NCBI RefSeq assembly: GCF_029263155.1
Contig: NZ_JAJCYB010000029.1
Location: 1-34,122, forward strand
Source of the DNA: Pseudonocardia sp.
GTDB lineage: Bacteria; Actinomycetota; Actinomycetes; Mycobacteriales; Pseudonocardiaceae
DNA: 34,122 nucleotides
Direction of reading: 5' to 3'
A program made the translations under genes and the position numbers. This document shows positions 24,701-32,382 of the stretch, piece by piece. Under the pieces are notes generated by a model. It did not search any database and was not told the DNA's origin. It was given only the letters and a program-made list of their open reading frames with translations. Numbering within the stretch: the stretch's first letter is position 1; the number at the start of each line of letters is the position of its first letter.

Positions 24701-27297
24701 CCGTGCTGGCCACCACCGTCTACACCGCGCCCGACGCGCCGGCCGGGACCGACCCGATCGCCGTGCAGGGCGACCTGCGCCGGCTGATCCTGCAGCTACC
24801 GCCCGGACGCCTCGCCGCGCTGGACCTCTACGTCATCGCCGGGGAGGCGCCCGACGCCGATCCCGAGCGTTCCGCGGAGAAGATCCGCGCCCTGCTCGGG
24901 CGCCTGCCCGAGCGCCTGGAGCGGGTGGCAGTGGCGGTGCGCCGCCCGGGCGGTGACGAGCGGTCGGCGTGGTTCACCTTCCGGCCCGGCCCGGACCGTC
25001 GCCCGGAGGAGGACCGCACCCTGCGCGGCCTGCACCCGATGGTCGCCGAGCGCCTGGGTCTGTGGCGGCTGGCCGACTTCGAGATCACCCGCCTGCCCTC
25101 CCCCGTCGACGTGCACCTGTTCCGCGCCGTCGGCAAGCAGGTGCCCGACGACCGGCGCCTGATCGCCCTGTCCGACGTCCGCGACCTCACGGTCCTGCGC
25201 GACGAGGACGGGCAGATCCGCGCCCTGCCCCAGATCGAGCATGCCCTCGACGCCTGCCTGGACTCGCTGCGCGCCGCGCGCGCCGCCGACCGCGGCGACG
25301 CGAAGCTGGAGTGGAACCGGGTGCTGCTCTACGTCTGGCCGGTGGTCGACATCCCGCTGCGGGAGGTCGACGCGGTGTTCCGGCTGCTGGCCCCGCGCAC
25401 CGACGCGCTCGGACTGGAACAGGTGATGATCCAGTTCCGGATGGTGGGCGCCGACGGGGAGACGCGCGAGCAGCTGCTGCGGCTGTCCCGCCCGCCGGGC
25501 GCCGGCCTCACCGTGCGCCTCACCGACCCGCCGCCACACCCGATGCGGGAGCTGGACGCCTACGCGCAGAAGGTGATCCGGGCGCGGCGCCGCGGCGCGG
25601 TCTACCCCTACGAGCTGGTGCCGATGCTCGTGCGCAACCCGGACGGCGCCGGCGCGGCGGGCACCTTCACCGAGTACGACCTCGATCCCGACGGCGCGCC
25701 CGTCGTCGTCGAGCGGGCGCCGGGCGGCAACACCGCCAACCTGGTGTTGGGCACGGTCACCACGGCCACGCAGCGCTACCCGGAGGGCATGACCCGCGTC
25801 GTGCTCATCGGTGACCCGACGAAGGCGCTCGGCGCCCTGGCCGAGCCCGAGTGCGCCCGCGTGCTGGCTGCGATCGCGCTGGCCCGCAGGCTGGAGGCGC
25901 CGATCGAGTGGTTCGCCGTCTCCGCGGGCGCCAAGATCGCGATGGACTCGGGCACCGAGAACATGGACTGGATCAGCCGCGTGCTGCGCGGGATCATCGA
26001 GTTCACGCAAGGTGGCGGCGAGCTCAACGTCGTGGTGACCGGGATCAACGTGGGCGCCCAGCCGTACTGGAACGCCGAGGCCACGATGCTCATGCACACC
26101 AAGGGCATCCTCGTGATGACCCCGGACAGCGCCATGGTGCTGACGGGCAAGCAGAGCCTGGACTACTCCGGCGGGGTCTCCGCGGAGGACAACTTCGGCA
26201 TCGGCGGCTACGACCGCATCATGGGCCCGAACGGGCAGGCGCAGTACTGGGCGCCCGACCTCTCCGGCGCCGTCGACGTCCTGCTCGCGCACTACGCGCA
26301 CACCTACCGCGCACCCGGCGAGCGGTTCCCGCGCCCCGCGCCGAGCACCGACCCCGTCGACCGGGACGTCTCGTCGTCCCCGCACAGCGGGCCGGGCTGC
26401 GACTTCGCCACCGTCGGGGAGATCTTCTCCGCGGTCACCAACCCGGAGCGCAAGAAGCCCTTCGACATCCGCTCGGTGATGGCCGCCGTCGCAGACGCCG
26501 ACCACCCCACCCTGGAGCGCTGGGCCGACATGATCGACGCCGAGGGCGTGGTCGTGCTCGACGCGCACCTGGGCGGGCAGCCGATCGCCCTGCTGGGCAT
26601 CGAGTCGCGCCCGCTGTCGCGCCGCGGGCGGATCCCGGTGGACGGGCCGTCGTCGTTCACGGCGGGCACGCTGTTCCCGAAGTCGTCGAAGAAGACCGCG
26701 CGGGCGATCAACGCCGCCAGCGGCAACCGGCCGCTGGTGGTGCTGGCCAACCTGTCCGGCTTCGACGGCTCCCCGGAGTCGCTGCGCGAGGTGCAGCTGG
26801 AGTTCGGCGCGGAGATCGGGCGCGCCGTCGTCAACTTCGACGGGCCGATCGTGTTCTGCGTGGTGTCGCGCTACCACGGCGGCGCGTTCGTCGTGTTCTC
26901 CGGCACGCTCAACGACAACATGGAGATCGCCGCCGTGGAGGGCTCCTACGCCTCGGTGATCGGCGGGGCGCCGGCCGCGGCGGTGGTGTTCGCGGGCGAG
27001 GTCAACAAGCGCACCGCCGCCGACCCCCGGGTCGCGGACCTGGAGGCCCGCATCGCCGACGCGGGCCAGGCCGGTGACGACGCCGAGGCGGGCCGGCTCT
27101 CCGCCGAGCTCACCGCGCTGCGCCCGGGCGTGCGCTCGGAGAAGCTGGGCGAGGTGGCCGACGAGTTCGACACCGCCCACAGCGTGCAGCGGGCCCAGCG
27201 CGTCGGCTCGGTGGACCGCATCGTCCCCGGCCCGCAGCTACGCCCGTACCTGATCGACGCGGTGCGGCGCGGCATGGCCCGGGCCGCACGGCCGTGA
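21703..27297 (+). CDS. Single-chain multidomain acyl-CoA carboxylase
   Basis: An 1864-residue fusion able in principle to carry out the whole ATP- and biotin-dependent carboxylation of an acyl-CoA (acetyl-, propionyl- or longer). Biotin carboxylase: residues 1 to about 480, with the ATP-grasp loop T-A-G-G-G-G-R-G-I-R (187-196) and the F-L-E-V-N-T-R-L-Q-V-E-H-P motif. Biotin carrier: about 600-680, with the biotinyl lysine K641 in V-E-S-M-K-L-E. A long central region (about 700-1280) has no motif I recognise and resembles the spacer of eukaryotic ACC only in position. Carboxyltransferase: about 1290-1864, with W-F-A-V-S-A-G-A-K-I-A near 1405, G-I-N-V-G-A-Q-P-Y-W near 1447 and S-G-G-V-S-A-E-D-N-F near 1490. 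ATG 21703 follows AGGAG. NCBI annotation usually calls such proteins fused acetyl/propionyl-CoA carboxylase subunit alpha. Chain-length specificity cannot be read from sequence. Confidence 0.92.
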   Translation: MNVAFQRIAIVNRGEPAMRLIHAVREWNAAAGSLRSRGSDAVGRAPLRTIAFYTAVDRAAMFVREADESVLIGSDDPDQAFTGTNPYLDYAELERALKACGAEAVWPGWGFVSERAEFAQLCADLGIVFVGPSAQVMEALGDKIAAKKLAEQVGVPLAAWSGGPVADVGAAREHAERIGYPLMVKATAGGGGRGIRKVNAPEELAEAFERAGSEAARTAGDATVFLERAITGGRHVEVQVVADATGDVWTLGVRDCSVQRRNQKVLEESASTALDAEQEQLLRDSAAALAKAAGYVNAGTVEFLYEPEERLLSFLEVNTRLQVEHPVTEATTGVDIVKLQLHVAMGGKLADVAAVAPPARGHAVEARLTAEDPEQGFAPAPGRIEHLALPSGPGIRVDTGVAAGDVIPPQYDSMIAKVIAWGRDRDEALARLGRALHQTAAVIDGGTTNKAFLLDLLGRPEIISGDADTTWLDTMMAQGYTPPQRLDVALLATAVEAQEAHVARQRARLFASAERGRPEVGHDTWYQVDVRAGGESYRLHVAQPRGTRYRVQLDGVALDVDTERTGRFERRLTVGGQTYSVLTAPQDPDVLVEVDGAVHRISGGEVGLVRAPAPAMVVSIPVSAGDEVEAGDVVAVVESMKLETALRAPVGGRVAEILVDANTQVEGGTKLIRLQPDADGEAGTGGERADLSALASHTGDRGDAAAVAADALTSLRFLVLGFDIDERDARPLLARLTEAREDLAPDDARVLAGETAVLRIFADLCALSRNRRGGTDEPTGEQERNPQEYLHAYLRSRDAEAEGLPETFRARLRQALAHYGVPDLEITDALSGALYRMFLAHRRAAAHVPVVLALLQWRLQHPESLPEASREDYLRTLDQLVTATQLRHPVVGSLARRVRYTCFDAPVVAAEREHGQDQVRAQLDVLPGPGDPARAERIDAIVAAAEPILGVFGERHHAAMLEVMTRRYYRIRELSDVELSDRGGRPLLTADYVHDGRDVTVLATTVYTAPDAPAGTDPIAVQGDLRRLILQLPPGRLAALDLYVIAGEAPDADPERSAEKIRALLGRLPERLERVAVAVRRPGGDERSAWFTFRPGPDRRPEEDRTLRGLHPMVAERLGLWRLADFEITRLPSPVDVHLFRAVGKQVPDDRRLIALSDVRDLTVLRDEDGQIRALPQIEHALDACLDSLRAARAADRGDAKLEWNRVLLYVWPVVDIPLREVDAVFRLLAPRTDALGLEQVMIQFRMVGADGETREQLLRLSRPPGAGLTVRLTDPPPHPMRELDAYAQKVIRARRRGAVYPYELVPMLVRNPDGAGAAGTFTEYDLDPDGAPVVVERAPGGNTANLVLGTVTTATQRYPEGMTRVVLIGDPTKALGALAEPECARVLAAIALARRLEAPIEWFAVSAGAKIAMDSGTENMDWISRVLRGIIEFTQGGGELNVVVTGINVGAQPYWNAEATMLMHTKGILVMTPDSAMVLTGKQSLDYSGGVSAEDNFGIGGYDRIMGPNGQAQYWAPDLSGAVDVLLAHYAHTYRAPGERFPRPAPSTDPVDRDVSSSPHSGPGCDFATVGEIFSAVTNPERKKPFDIRSVMAAVADADHPTLERWADMIDAEGVVVLDAHLGGQPIALLGIESRPLSRRGRIPVDGPSSFTAGTLFPKSSKKTARAINAASGNRPLVVLANLSGFDGSPESLREVQLEFGAEIGRAVVNFDGPIVFCVVSRYHGGAFVVFSGTLNDNMEIAAVEGSYASVIGGAPAAAVVFAGEVNKRTAADPRVADLEARIADAGQAGDDAEAGRLSAELTALRPGVRSEKLGEVADEFDTAHSVQRAQRVGSVDRIVPGPQLRPYLIDAVRRGMARAARP

Positions 27298-27300
27298 GCC

Positions 27301-27345
27301 GGTGAGGCTTCTCGGCCGGTCCACCCCGGCCGAGTAGCCCTCACC
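27301..27345. terminator. Bidirectional hairpin between carboxylase and PIN toxin
   Basis: GGTGAGGCT-T-CTCGGCCGG pairs with CCGGCCGAG-T-AGCCCTCACC around a short loop. The 3' arm contains the stop codon of the minus-strand toxin and the 5' arm begins 4 nt after the carboxylase stop. It can terminate both converging transcripts. Confidence 0.8.
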
Positions 27346-27733
27346 AGAGCAGCAGGACACCGCCGAGCCCGGCGAACGCCCGATCGCGCGTGACCAGGGT
27401 GGCCGAGTGCGCCAGCGCCTGTGCGGCCAGCATCCGGTCGAACGGATCGGAGTGCGTCCAGCTCAGCCCGCCCGCCCGGATCGCGTCGGCCGCGGTGATC
27501 GGCTGCGTCCGTGCACCGAGCCGCTCGAGCACACCGTCGTACTGGTTCAGCAGCAGCTCCGCCTCCGGCCACCGCCCGGCGCGATGCTTGATCGCCATCT
27601 CCCACGCCGACGCCGCCGAGACGGTGAGCGTGTTGACGGGGTCGGCGATCGCCTTCGCCGCCCGTTCGGACAGCAGGTGTGGCGCGGTCACCGCCCACAC
27701 GTAGGCATGGGTGTCCAGGAGCAGGGTGGTCAC
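27341..27733 (-). CDS. vapC: PIN-domain toxin of a type II toxin-antitoxin pair
   Basis: A 130-residue PIN-domain ribonuclease, in this family typically cutting tRNA or rRNA when freed from its antitoxin. The full set of acidic residues is present: D7 (L-L-D-T-H-A), E45 (W-E-M-A-I-K), D96/D99 (S-D-P-F-D-R-M-L-A-A-Q-A) and D117 (V-T-R-D-R-A-F). Length and order are normal. GTG 27733 overlaps the antitoxin stop in GTGA, so toxin translation depends on antitoxin translation. The gene ends in the hairpin shared with the carboxylase. It looks functional. Confidence 0.9.
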   Translation of the reverse strand: MTTLLLDTHAYVWAVTAPHLLSERAAKAIADPVNTLTVSAASAWEMAIKHRAGRWPEAELLLNQYDGVLERLGARTQPITAADAIRAGGLSWTHSDPFDRMLAAQALAHSATLVTRDRAFAGLGGVLLLW

Positions 27734-27954
27734 GACCAGGCGGCGAGATCGTCGCCGTCGATCGGGTCGAACCGCTCGTCCGGCATGGACATCGGGAGGA
27801 ATCCGAGCTCGCGAGCGGGGACCCGCTGTACGGGGACGAGCCGGACCAGCGGTGTGCCGGCCCGCGCGAGCACCACCTCCTCGCCGGCGAGCGCGGCGTC
27901 GAGCAGCCGCGAGAGCTGGGCCTTCGCCTCGGCGACGTTGCAGGTGATGGTCAT
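27730..27954 (-). CDS. Phd/YefM-family antitoxin
   Basis: A 74-residue antitoxin. The N-terminal part (T-C-N-V-A-E-A-K-A-Q-L-S-R-L-L-D-A-A-L-A-G-E-E-V-V-L-A-R-A-G) is the Phd/YefM DNA-binding and dimerisation fold; the Asp/Pro-rich C-terminal tail (M-P-D-E-R-F-D-P-I-D-G-D-D-L) is the part expected to block the PIN active site. ATG 27954 is chosen because it lies 7 nt after the -10 box TAGTCT and inside the operator palindrome. It should repress its own promoter. Confidence 0.9.
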   Translation of the reverse strand: MTITCNVAEAKAQLSRLLDAALAGEEVVLARAGTPLVRLVPVQRVPARELGFLPMSMPDERFDPIDGDDLAAWS

Positions 27955-27978
27955 GTTGGTCAGACTAGCATGACCATC
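27946..27978. promoter_or_regulatory. Antitoxin operator overlapping a leaderless promoter
   Basis: GATGGTCATG (27946-27955) and CATGACCATC (27969-27978) form a perfect 10-bp inverted repeat with a 13-bp spacer. One arm covers the antitoxin ATG, and the spacer contains the minus-strand -10 box TAGTCT (27967-27962), which ends 7 nt before that ATG. Bound antitoxin would cover both promoter and start codon. Confidence 0.8.
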
Positions 27979-27989
27979 TCTGGTGCGGC

Positions 27990-29213
27990 TCAGCTGCAGA
28001 CGCGCTTCGCGCGCAGGACGCGGGTGACCGCGGCCTCGTTGGCCGTCGGGTCGAGGGTGCCTGCGGCCAGTGCGGGCTCCAGCACGTCGAGCACCGCGTC
28101 CGGGTCGTCGGGGTTGGACCACAGCGCCATGTCCGCGCCCGCGTCCAGGGCGGTGCGGACGGCCTCGGGCAGCTCGAACTCGCCGGTGATGGCCTTCATC
28201 GCGCCCAGGTCGTCGGTGACCACCAGGCCGTCGAAGCCGTACTCCTCGCGCAGCAGCGCGTACGCGGCCGGGGTGAGCGAGGTGGGCAGGCCGTCGGTGA
28301 GGCCGGGGACGTCGAGGTGCCCGACCATCACGCCGGTCGTCCCGCCGGCCAGCGGCGCGCCCGGCCCGACGAGGTCGGCGTAGGGGCGCAGGTCGGCCGC
28401 GCGCAGGTCGTCGAGCGACGGGGTGGTGACCCGCCCGGCGTGGGAGTCGCCGTCGGCGCGGCCGTGGCCGGGGAAGTGCTTGACGACCGATCCGACGTCG
28501 GCGGCGGCCATCCCCTCGGCGAAGGCCCGCGCGTAGCGGGTGACGGTGTCGGGGTCGGTGCCGAAGCTGCGGTCGCCGATGACCGCGCCCGCCGGCTGCC
28601 CGCCGAGGTCGACGGTCGGCGCCAGGTTCAACGTGACGCCGCGCGCGGCGAGGCGCCGCCCGCGCTCCTCGGCGAGCACCCGCACCTCGTCGACGGTCAG
28701 GCTGCTCATCTCGCGGGCACTGGGCAGGTCCCCGTCGAGCATGTCGATGCGCTGCACGCGCCCGCCCTCGTCGTCGACGGCCACCGCCACCGGGATCCGC
28801 GCGCCGGCCTGCAGCGCGCGCACGGCCTGGTCCTCCAGCAGTGCGGTCTCGTTGCCGGGCAGGAAGATCCCGCCGACCTGCGTGGACCGGACGGTCTGCG
28901 CGGCGGCGACCGGGTCGCCGACGTCCACGCCGACCATCAGCCGCTGCGCCAGCCGCTCCCGCGGCGTCATCGCGGCGACGATCCCGGCGCATGCGGGCAA
29001 CCGGTCCGGGCCCAGCGGGTCGTCCACCACGGGGGCGGCGACCGCGGCGACCACCGGGGCCGGCGCGGCCGCCGCCGGGACGAACCCGACGACCGCGGCC
29101 GCCAGCACCCCCGCGACCAGCCCGGCGAGCAGCGGGGCGGCCGGGCGGCGGGCGGCGCCGCTGCGGCGGCGCCGCTGCGCGAAGTGCGGGCAATGGGGCT
29201 CTCGGCGTGACAT
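27990..29213 (-). CDS. Secreted GH3 beta-N-acetylhexosaminidase (NagZ-like)
   Basis: A 407-residue glycoside hydrolase family 3 enzyme that releases N-acetylglucosamine from cell-wall fragments. A basic N terminus (R-R-R-R-S-G-A-A-R-R) is followed by a hydrophobic stretch at about 27-50, a signal peptide or anchor, so it acts outside the membrane. Motifs: D-D-E-G-G-R-V-Q-R (147-155), the NagZ loop K-H-F-P-G-H-G followed by D-S-H (245-258) with the catalytic Asp/His pair, and V-V-T-D-D-L-G-A-M (331-339) with the expected nucleophile at D334. ATG 29213 keeps the charged N terminus; a GGAGG lies rather far upstream at 13 nt. It is divergent from the ketoacyl synthase gene. Confidence 0.9.
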   Translation of the reverse strand: MSRREPHCPHFAQRRRRSGAARRPAAPLLAGLVAGVLAAAVVGFVPAAAAPAPVVAAVAAPVVDDPLGPDRLPACAGIVAAMTPRERLAQRLMVGVDVGDPVAAAQTVRSTQVGGIFLPGNETALLEDQAVRALQAGARIPVAVAVDDEGGRVQRIDMLDGDLPSAREMSSLTVDEVRVLAEERGRRLAARGVTLNLAPTVDLGGQPAGAVIGDRSFGTDPDTVTRYARAFAEGMAAADVGSVVKHFPGHGRADGDSHAGRVTTPSLDDLRAADLRPYADLVGPGAPLAGGTTGVMVGHLDVPGLTDGLPTSLTPAAYALLREEYGFDGLVVTDDLGAMKAITGEFELPEAVRTALDAGADMALWSNPDDPDAVLDVLEPALAAGTLDPTANEAAVTRVLRAKRVCS

Positions 29214-29360
29214 CGCGGGCCATCATCCTCCCTACCGGCGAGTTGTGAGGAAGCACCCGCGGTAATCGGGCCAGGTTCCCCCGGCCGTCGGTTGTGCCGT
29301 ACCCGCCCGATCACGTTCAGTGGGGTGTCCCCCGATCGTCGACCCGACCGGAGCATGTGC

Positions 29361-31322
29361 ATGAAGCCATTCGTCGTGAACCGACACGGCAGGCTCGTCT
29401 TCCCCGCCACCGTCCTCGCCGAGCTCGACTTCTCCGTCCTGGACTCGCTGGACCAGTTCACCGCCGTGATCGGCCGCGACTTCGAGGCCAAGGCACCCAC
29501 CGGCACCGACATCCTCGCGCGCGTCGAGTCCGGCGCCTACGACAGCCGGTTCCCGCTGCTGCGCGACCTCGCCCAGAACCTGTTCTGGGTCAACCGGTTC
29601 TCGATGACGATGTTCGACAAGCGACCCACCCGATTCCGCGACCTCCCCCGCACCCGAGACGACGTGTTCCTCCCGGTGCTCACGCACTGGGAGGACGGGG
29701 AGCGCAAGGTCTCCGCCGTCGAGCGGGCCTACCGCGAGCTGCCGGCCACCTACGACGAGGCCGCGGAGGAGCGCGCGTTCGCGCTGCTGTTCGACGTCTT
29801 CCGGAACAAGCGCCACCACGCCACCGAGCTCCCGGCGATCAAGCCGACGGTGGCCGAGCTCCTCGCGCAGCCCGACGCCCTGACGTGGGTCCTCCCGGCG
29901 CACGACCCGGACTTCCCCACCTTCACCCTCACCGAGATCCTCGACGCCGACGAGTCGGTGCCGGAGCTGGAGGCGCTGTCGCGCTGGGCGATGGTGCTGC
30001 ACAACCAGTACCCGTGGGAGCGCGCCGACACCGCGCTACGGCCGGTCGGCGAGATCGGCGACGACGACGTGGTCATCGCGTTGCACCCGCGCAACCGCGA
30101 CGTCACCGCGTTCATCGACCGTGTCCGATCAGCAGGGAGGGCGGACGCATCGAACTCCGCCCCCACGAGCGCGGGCCCGGCCCCGCTGCCGCCCGTGCAG
30201 CCGATCCGGCCCTACCCGCCGGTGCGCGTCCGCGAGGCCTTCGCGGTGGCACCGGTGCTGGAGGCGCTGTCGGTGGTGCGCGGCGAGCTCGTGTGCACCA
30301 ACGACGACGTGATCCGCAACTCCAGCTTCTCCTGGTCCCCGATGAGCGCCGCGGAGATCAGCGCGAAGACCGGCATCGACGAGCGCCGCTACTCGGCACG
30401 CTCGCTCGAACAGCTCGCGCTCGACGCGGCCCGCGCCGCCCTTGAGCACTCCGGTCGCGAGCCCGCCGAGATCGGCGCGGTGCTCGTCGCCACGTGCACC
30501 AGCGAGAAGCTGATCCCGTCGGTGGCCTGCTGGCTCTCGGGTCAGCTCGGGCTGCTGCAGACCCACGTGTCGGCCGACATCGTCGCCGCCTGCGCGGGAC
30601 TGCCCTACGGGCTCTCCGAGGCCGTGCGGCTGCTGCAGGAGGTGCAGCGGCCGGTGCTGCTGGTCTGCGTCGAGAAGTTCTCCGACAAGATCGGCGCGGT
30701 CCGCACCTCACGGATGATCTTCGGGGACGGGGCGTCGGCCATCGTCGTGGCGCCCGGTGAGCACACCGACGTCGAGGTCCTGCAGACCTACGCGAGCGGG
30801 CCGGTCAGCGAGGTCAACTCGATCATCTGGCCCAACCCGGAGTTCGACAACGACATCACCGTGTACGGCCCCGAGGTGAAGTCGCTGGTGCAGCGCTACC
30901 TGGGTCAGATGCTCGGCGAGCTGGGCGACGAGCCCGATCCCGACGACCCGTCGCGCCCGCTGATCGACTCGATCGACCTGATCGTGCCGCACCAGGCCAA
31001 CAAGACGATGATCCTCGGCCTGGCCGAGAAGGCCGGGCTCACGCCCGACCAGCTCTACTTCAACATCGAGACGATGGGCAACGTCTCGGCCGCGTCCATC
31101 CCGATCGCCATCGCCGACGCCGTGCGCGACGGCGCGATCGACCGCCCGATGCGGGTGTTCGCACCCGGTTTCGGCGCCGGCGCGGTCGGCGGGTACGCGG
31201 TGCTGCGGGTCGACCCGGCGATCGTCGCCCCGGAGGCGACCGGCGCGGTCACCGACACCGCGCCGCGGGCCCCGTCGATGGCCACCACCAGCGACGACGT
31301 CCGCGTAGCGTTCGGCGAGTAG
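29361..31322 (+). CDS. 3-oxoacyl-ACP synthase III-like protein with large N-terminal extension
   Basis: A 653-residue protein, about twice the usual KAS III length. The C-terminal part (from about residue 275) is a thiolase-fold condensing enzyme with the full KAS III triad: Cys411 (I-V-A-A-C-A-G-L), His544 (V-P-H-Q-A-N-K) and Asn574 (M-G-N-V-S-A-A-S). It should join an acyl-CoA starter to a malonyl group or a second acyl chain. Residues 1 to about 255 (opening M-K-P-F-V-V-N-R-H-G-R-L-V-F-P) form a separate domain of no function known to me, linked by an Ala/Pro-rich segment (about 257-285). Similar two-part proteins occur in other actinobacteria. ATG 29361 is chosen for GGAG 7 nt upstream; ATG 29355 is the alternative. 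An SDR reductase follows after 28 bp, suggesting condensation then keto reduction. Confidence 0.86.
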   Translation: MKPFVVNRHGRLVFPATVLAELDFSVLDSLDQFTAVIGRDFEAKAPTGTDILARVESGAYDSRFPLLRDLAQNLFWVNRFSMTMFDKRPTRFRDLPRTRDDVFLPVLTHWEDGERKVSAVERAYRELPATYDEAAEERAFALLFDVFRNKRHHATELPAIKPTVAELLAQPDALTWVLPAHDPDFPTFTLTEILDADESVPELEALSRWAMVLHNQYPWERADTALRPVGEIGDDDVVIALHPRNRDVTAFIDRVRSAGRADASNSAPTSAGPAPLPPVQPIRPYPPVRVREAFAVAPVLEALSVVRGELVCTNDDVIRNSSFSWSPMSAAEISAKTGIDERRYSARSLEQLALDAARAALEHSGREPAEIGAVLVATCTSEKLIPSVACWLSGQLGLLQTHVSADIVAACAGLPYGLSEAVRLLQEVQRPVLLVCVEKFSDKIGAVRTSRMIFGDGASAIVVAPGEHTDVEVLQTYASGPVSEVNSIIWPNPEFDNDITVYGPEVKSLVQRYLGQMLGELGDEPDPDDPSRPLIDSIDLIVPHQANKTMILGLAEKAGLTPDQLYFNIETMGNVSAASIPIAIADAVRDGAIDRPMRVFAPGFGAGAVGGYAVLRVDPAIVAPEATGAVTDTAPRAPSMATTSDDVRVAFGE

Positions 31323-31350
31323 TGCACATCCACGACCCCAGGGGGCAGAA

Positions 31351-32109
31351 ATGACCGACGTCATGCACGACTCCGAGCGCCGCGTCGCCATCGTCACCGG
31401 CGGGGCCCGCGGGATCGGGGCCGCCATCACCACGGCGCTCGCCCGGTCCGGGGTGCACGTCGCCGCCGGGTACTCGTCGAACAGCAAGGCGGCCGAGGAG
31501 CTCGCCGGCAAGCTCGCCGCCGAGGGGGCCTCGGTCTCGGTGCACCAGGGCAACGTGGGTGTCCCGGAGGACTGCCAGCGGGTGGTCAGCGAGGTGCTGG
31601 AGAGCTACGGCCGCGTCGACTACCTGGTCAACAACGCGGGTGTCACCGTCGACAAGACGATGCGCAGGATGACGGTGGAGGACTGGCACGCCGTGCTGCG
31701 CGTCAACCTCTCGGGCGCCTTCTACATGACCAAGCCGGTCCTCGACCACATGCTGGAGAAGCGGTTCGGGCGGATCGTCAACATCAGCTCGGTGATCGGG
31801 CAGATGGGCAACATCGGGCAGGTCAACTACGCCGCGTCCAAGGCGGGGCTGTTCGGGCTGACGCAGAGCCTGGCGCGCGAGACGGCCAACAAGGGCATCA
31901 CCGTCAACTGCGTGGCACCGGGCTACATCGAGACCGAGATGGTGGCCGCGATCGCGCCGGAGGCGTTCGAGAAGATCGTCGCCAGGGTGCCGGTCGGGCG
32001 CCTCGGGCAGGCCTCGGAGATCGCCCGGGCCGTGTCGTTCCTCGTCGACGACGAGGCGGGCTACATCACCGGCAGCGTCATCTCGGTCAACGGCGGGATG
32101 GACATGTAG
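31351..32109 (+). CDS. SDR ketoreductase (FabG/PhaB-like)
   Basis: A 252-residue short-chain dehydrogenase/reductase. The cofactor loop T-G-G-A-R-G-I-G, the N-N-A-G motif, N-I-S-S-V-I-G-Q-M-G and the catalytic Y160-A-A-S-K164 are all present. The closing G-Y-I-T-G-S-V-I-S-V-N-G-G-M-D-M is typical of 3-oxoacyl-ACP/acetoacetyl-CoA reductases. The S-S-N-S-K-A-A-E-E stretch after strand 2 suggests NADPH. It probably reduces the beta-keto product of the KAS III-like protein just upstream. A G-rich ribosome site precedes ATG 31351. Confidence 0.91.
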   Translation: MTDVMHDSERRVAIVTGGARGIGAAITTALARSGVHVAAGYSSNSKAAEELAGKLAAEGASVSVHQGNVGVPEDCQRVVSEVLESYGRVDYLVNNAGVTVDKTMRRMTVEDWHAVLRVNLSGAFYMTKPVLDHMLEKRFGRIVNISSVIGQMGNIGQVNYAASKAGLFGLTQSLARETANKGITVNCVAPGYIETEMVAAIAPEAFEKIVARVPVGRLGQASEIARAVSFLVDDEAGYITGSVISVNGGMDM

Positions 32110-32113
32110 CTCC

Positions 32114-32157
32114 CGCGTCGATGGTAGATTCCTACCATGCGGACTACCATCGACGCG
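32114..32157. promoter_or_regulatory. Three-half-site operator over a leaderless antitoxin promoter
   Basis: ATGGTAG (32121-32127) and CTACCAT (32132-32138) form a perfect inverted repeat. CTACCAT occurs again at 32144-32150, and CGCGTCGATGGTAG (32114-32127) pairs over 14 bp with CTACCATCGACGCG (32144-32157). The -10 box TAGATT (32125-32130) lies inside the palindrome, 6 nt before ATG 32137, which is itself in the second half-site. The layout indicates tight autorepression by the AbrB-type antitoxin. Confidence 0.8.
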
Positions 32158-32382
32158 GCGGGCCGTGTGGTCATCCCCAAGCAGCTCCGGGAGTCCGCCG
32201 CGCTGCAGCCCGGCCAGGAGCTGGAGATCATCGAGCGCGACGGCCGGATCGAGATCGAGGCCGTGTCCGCGCCGATGCGCCTGGTCGAACGCGACGGCTT
32301 CCTGGCCGCCGAGGTCGACGCCGAGCCCGGACCCCTCACCGCCGACGACGTCCGCGACATCCTGGAGCGGACGCGTCGGTGA
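32137..32382 (+). CDS. vapB: AbrB/SpoVT-type antitoxin (VapB-like)
   Basis: An 81-residue antitoxin. Residues 1-45 form the swapped-hairpin AbrB fold (D-A-A-G-R-V-V-I-P-K-Q-L-R-E, then G-Q-E-L-E-I-I-E-R-D-G-R-I-E-I-E) that binds DNA as a dimer. The acidic C-terminal part (P-L-T-A-D-D-V-R-D-I-L-E) is the toxin-neutralising region. Its stop overlaps the GTG of a PIN-toxin remnant. The gene and its operator look intact although the toxin does not, so the protein may persist as a plain regulator or counter a related toxin elsewhere. Confidence 0.88.
   Translation: MRTTIDAAGRVVIPKQLRESAALQPGQELEIIERDGRIEIEAVSAPMRLVERDGFLAAEVDAEPGPLTADDVRDILERTRR

Noticed and set aside
20737..27180. Very long minus-strand frames (over 1300 and about 800 codons) opposite the carboxylase
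   Set aside because: They shadow the carboxylase; only the 3' part, from 20737 to 21579, is a real gene (alpha/beta hydrolase).
27730..29256. The antitoxin frame extended upstream to ATG 29256 or ATG 29226 as a larger protein
   Set aside because: The upstream part is the +1 shadow of the GH3 gene; the Phd/YefM homology starts exactly at 27954, with its own promoter.
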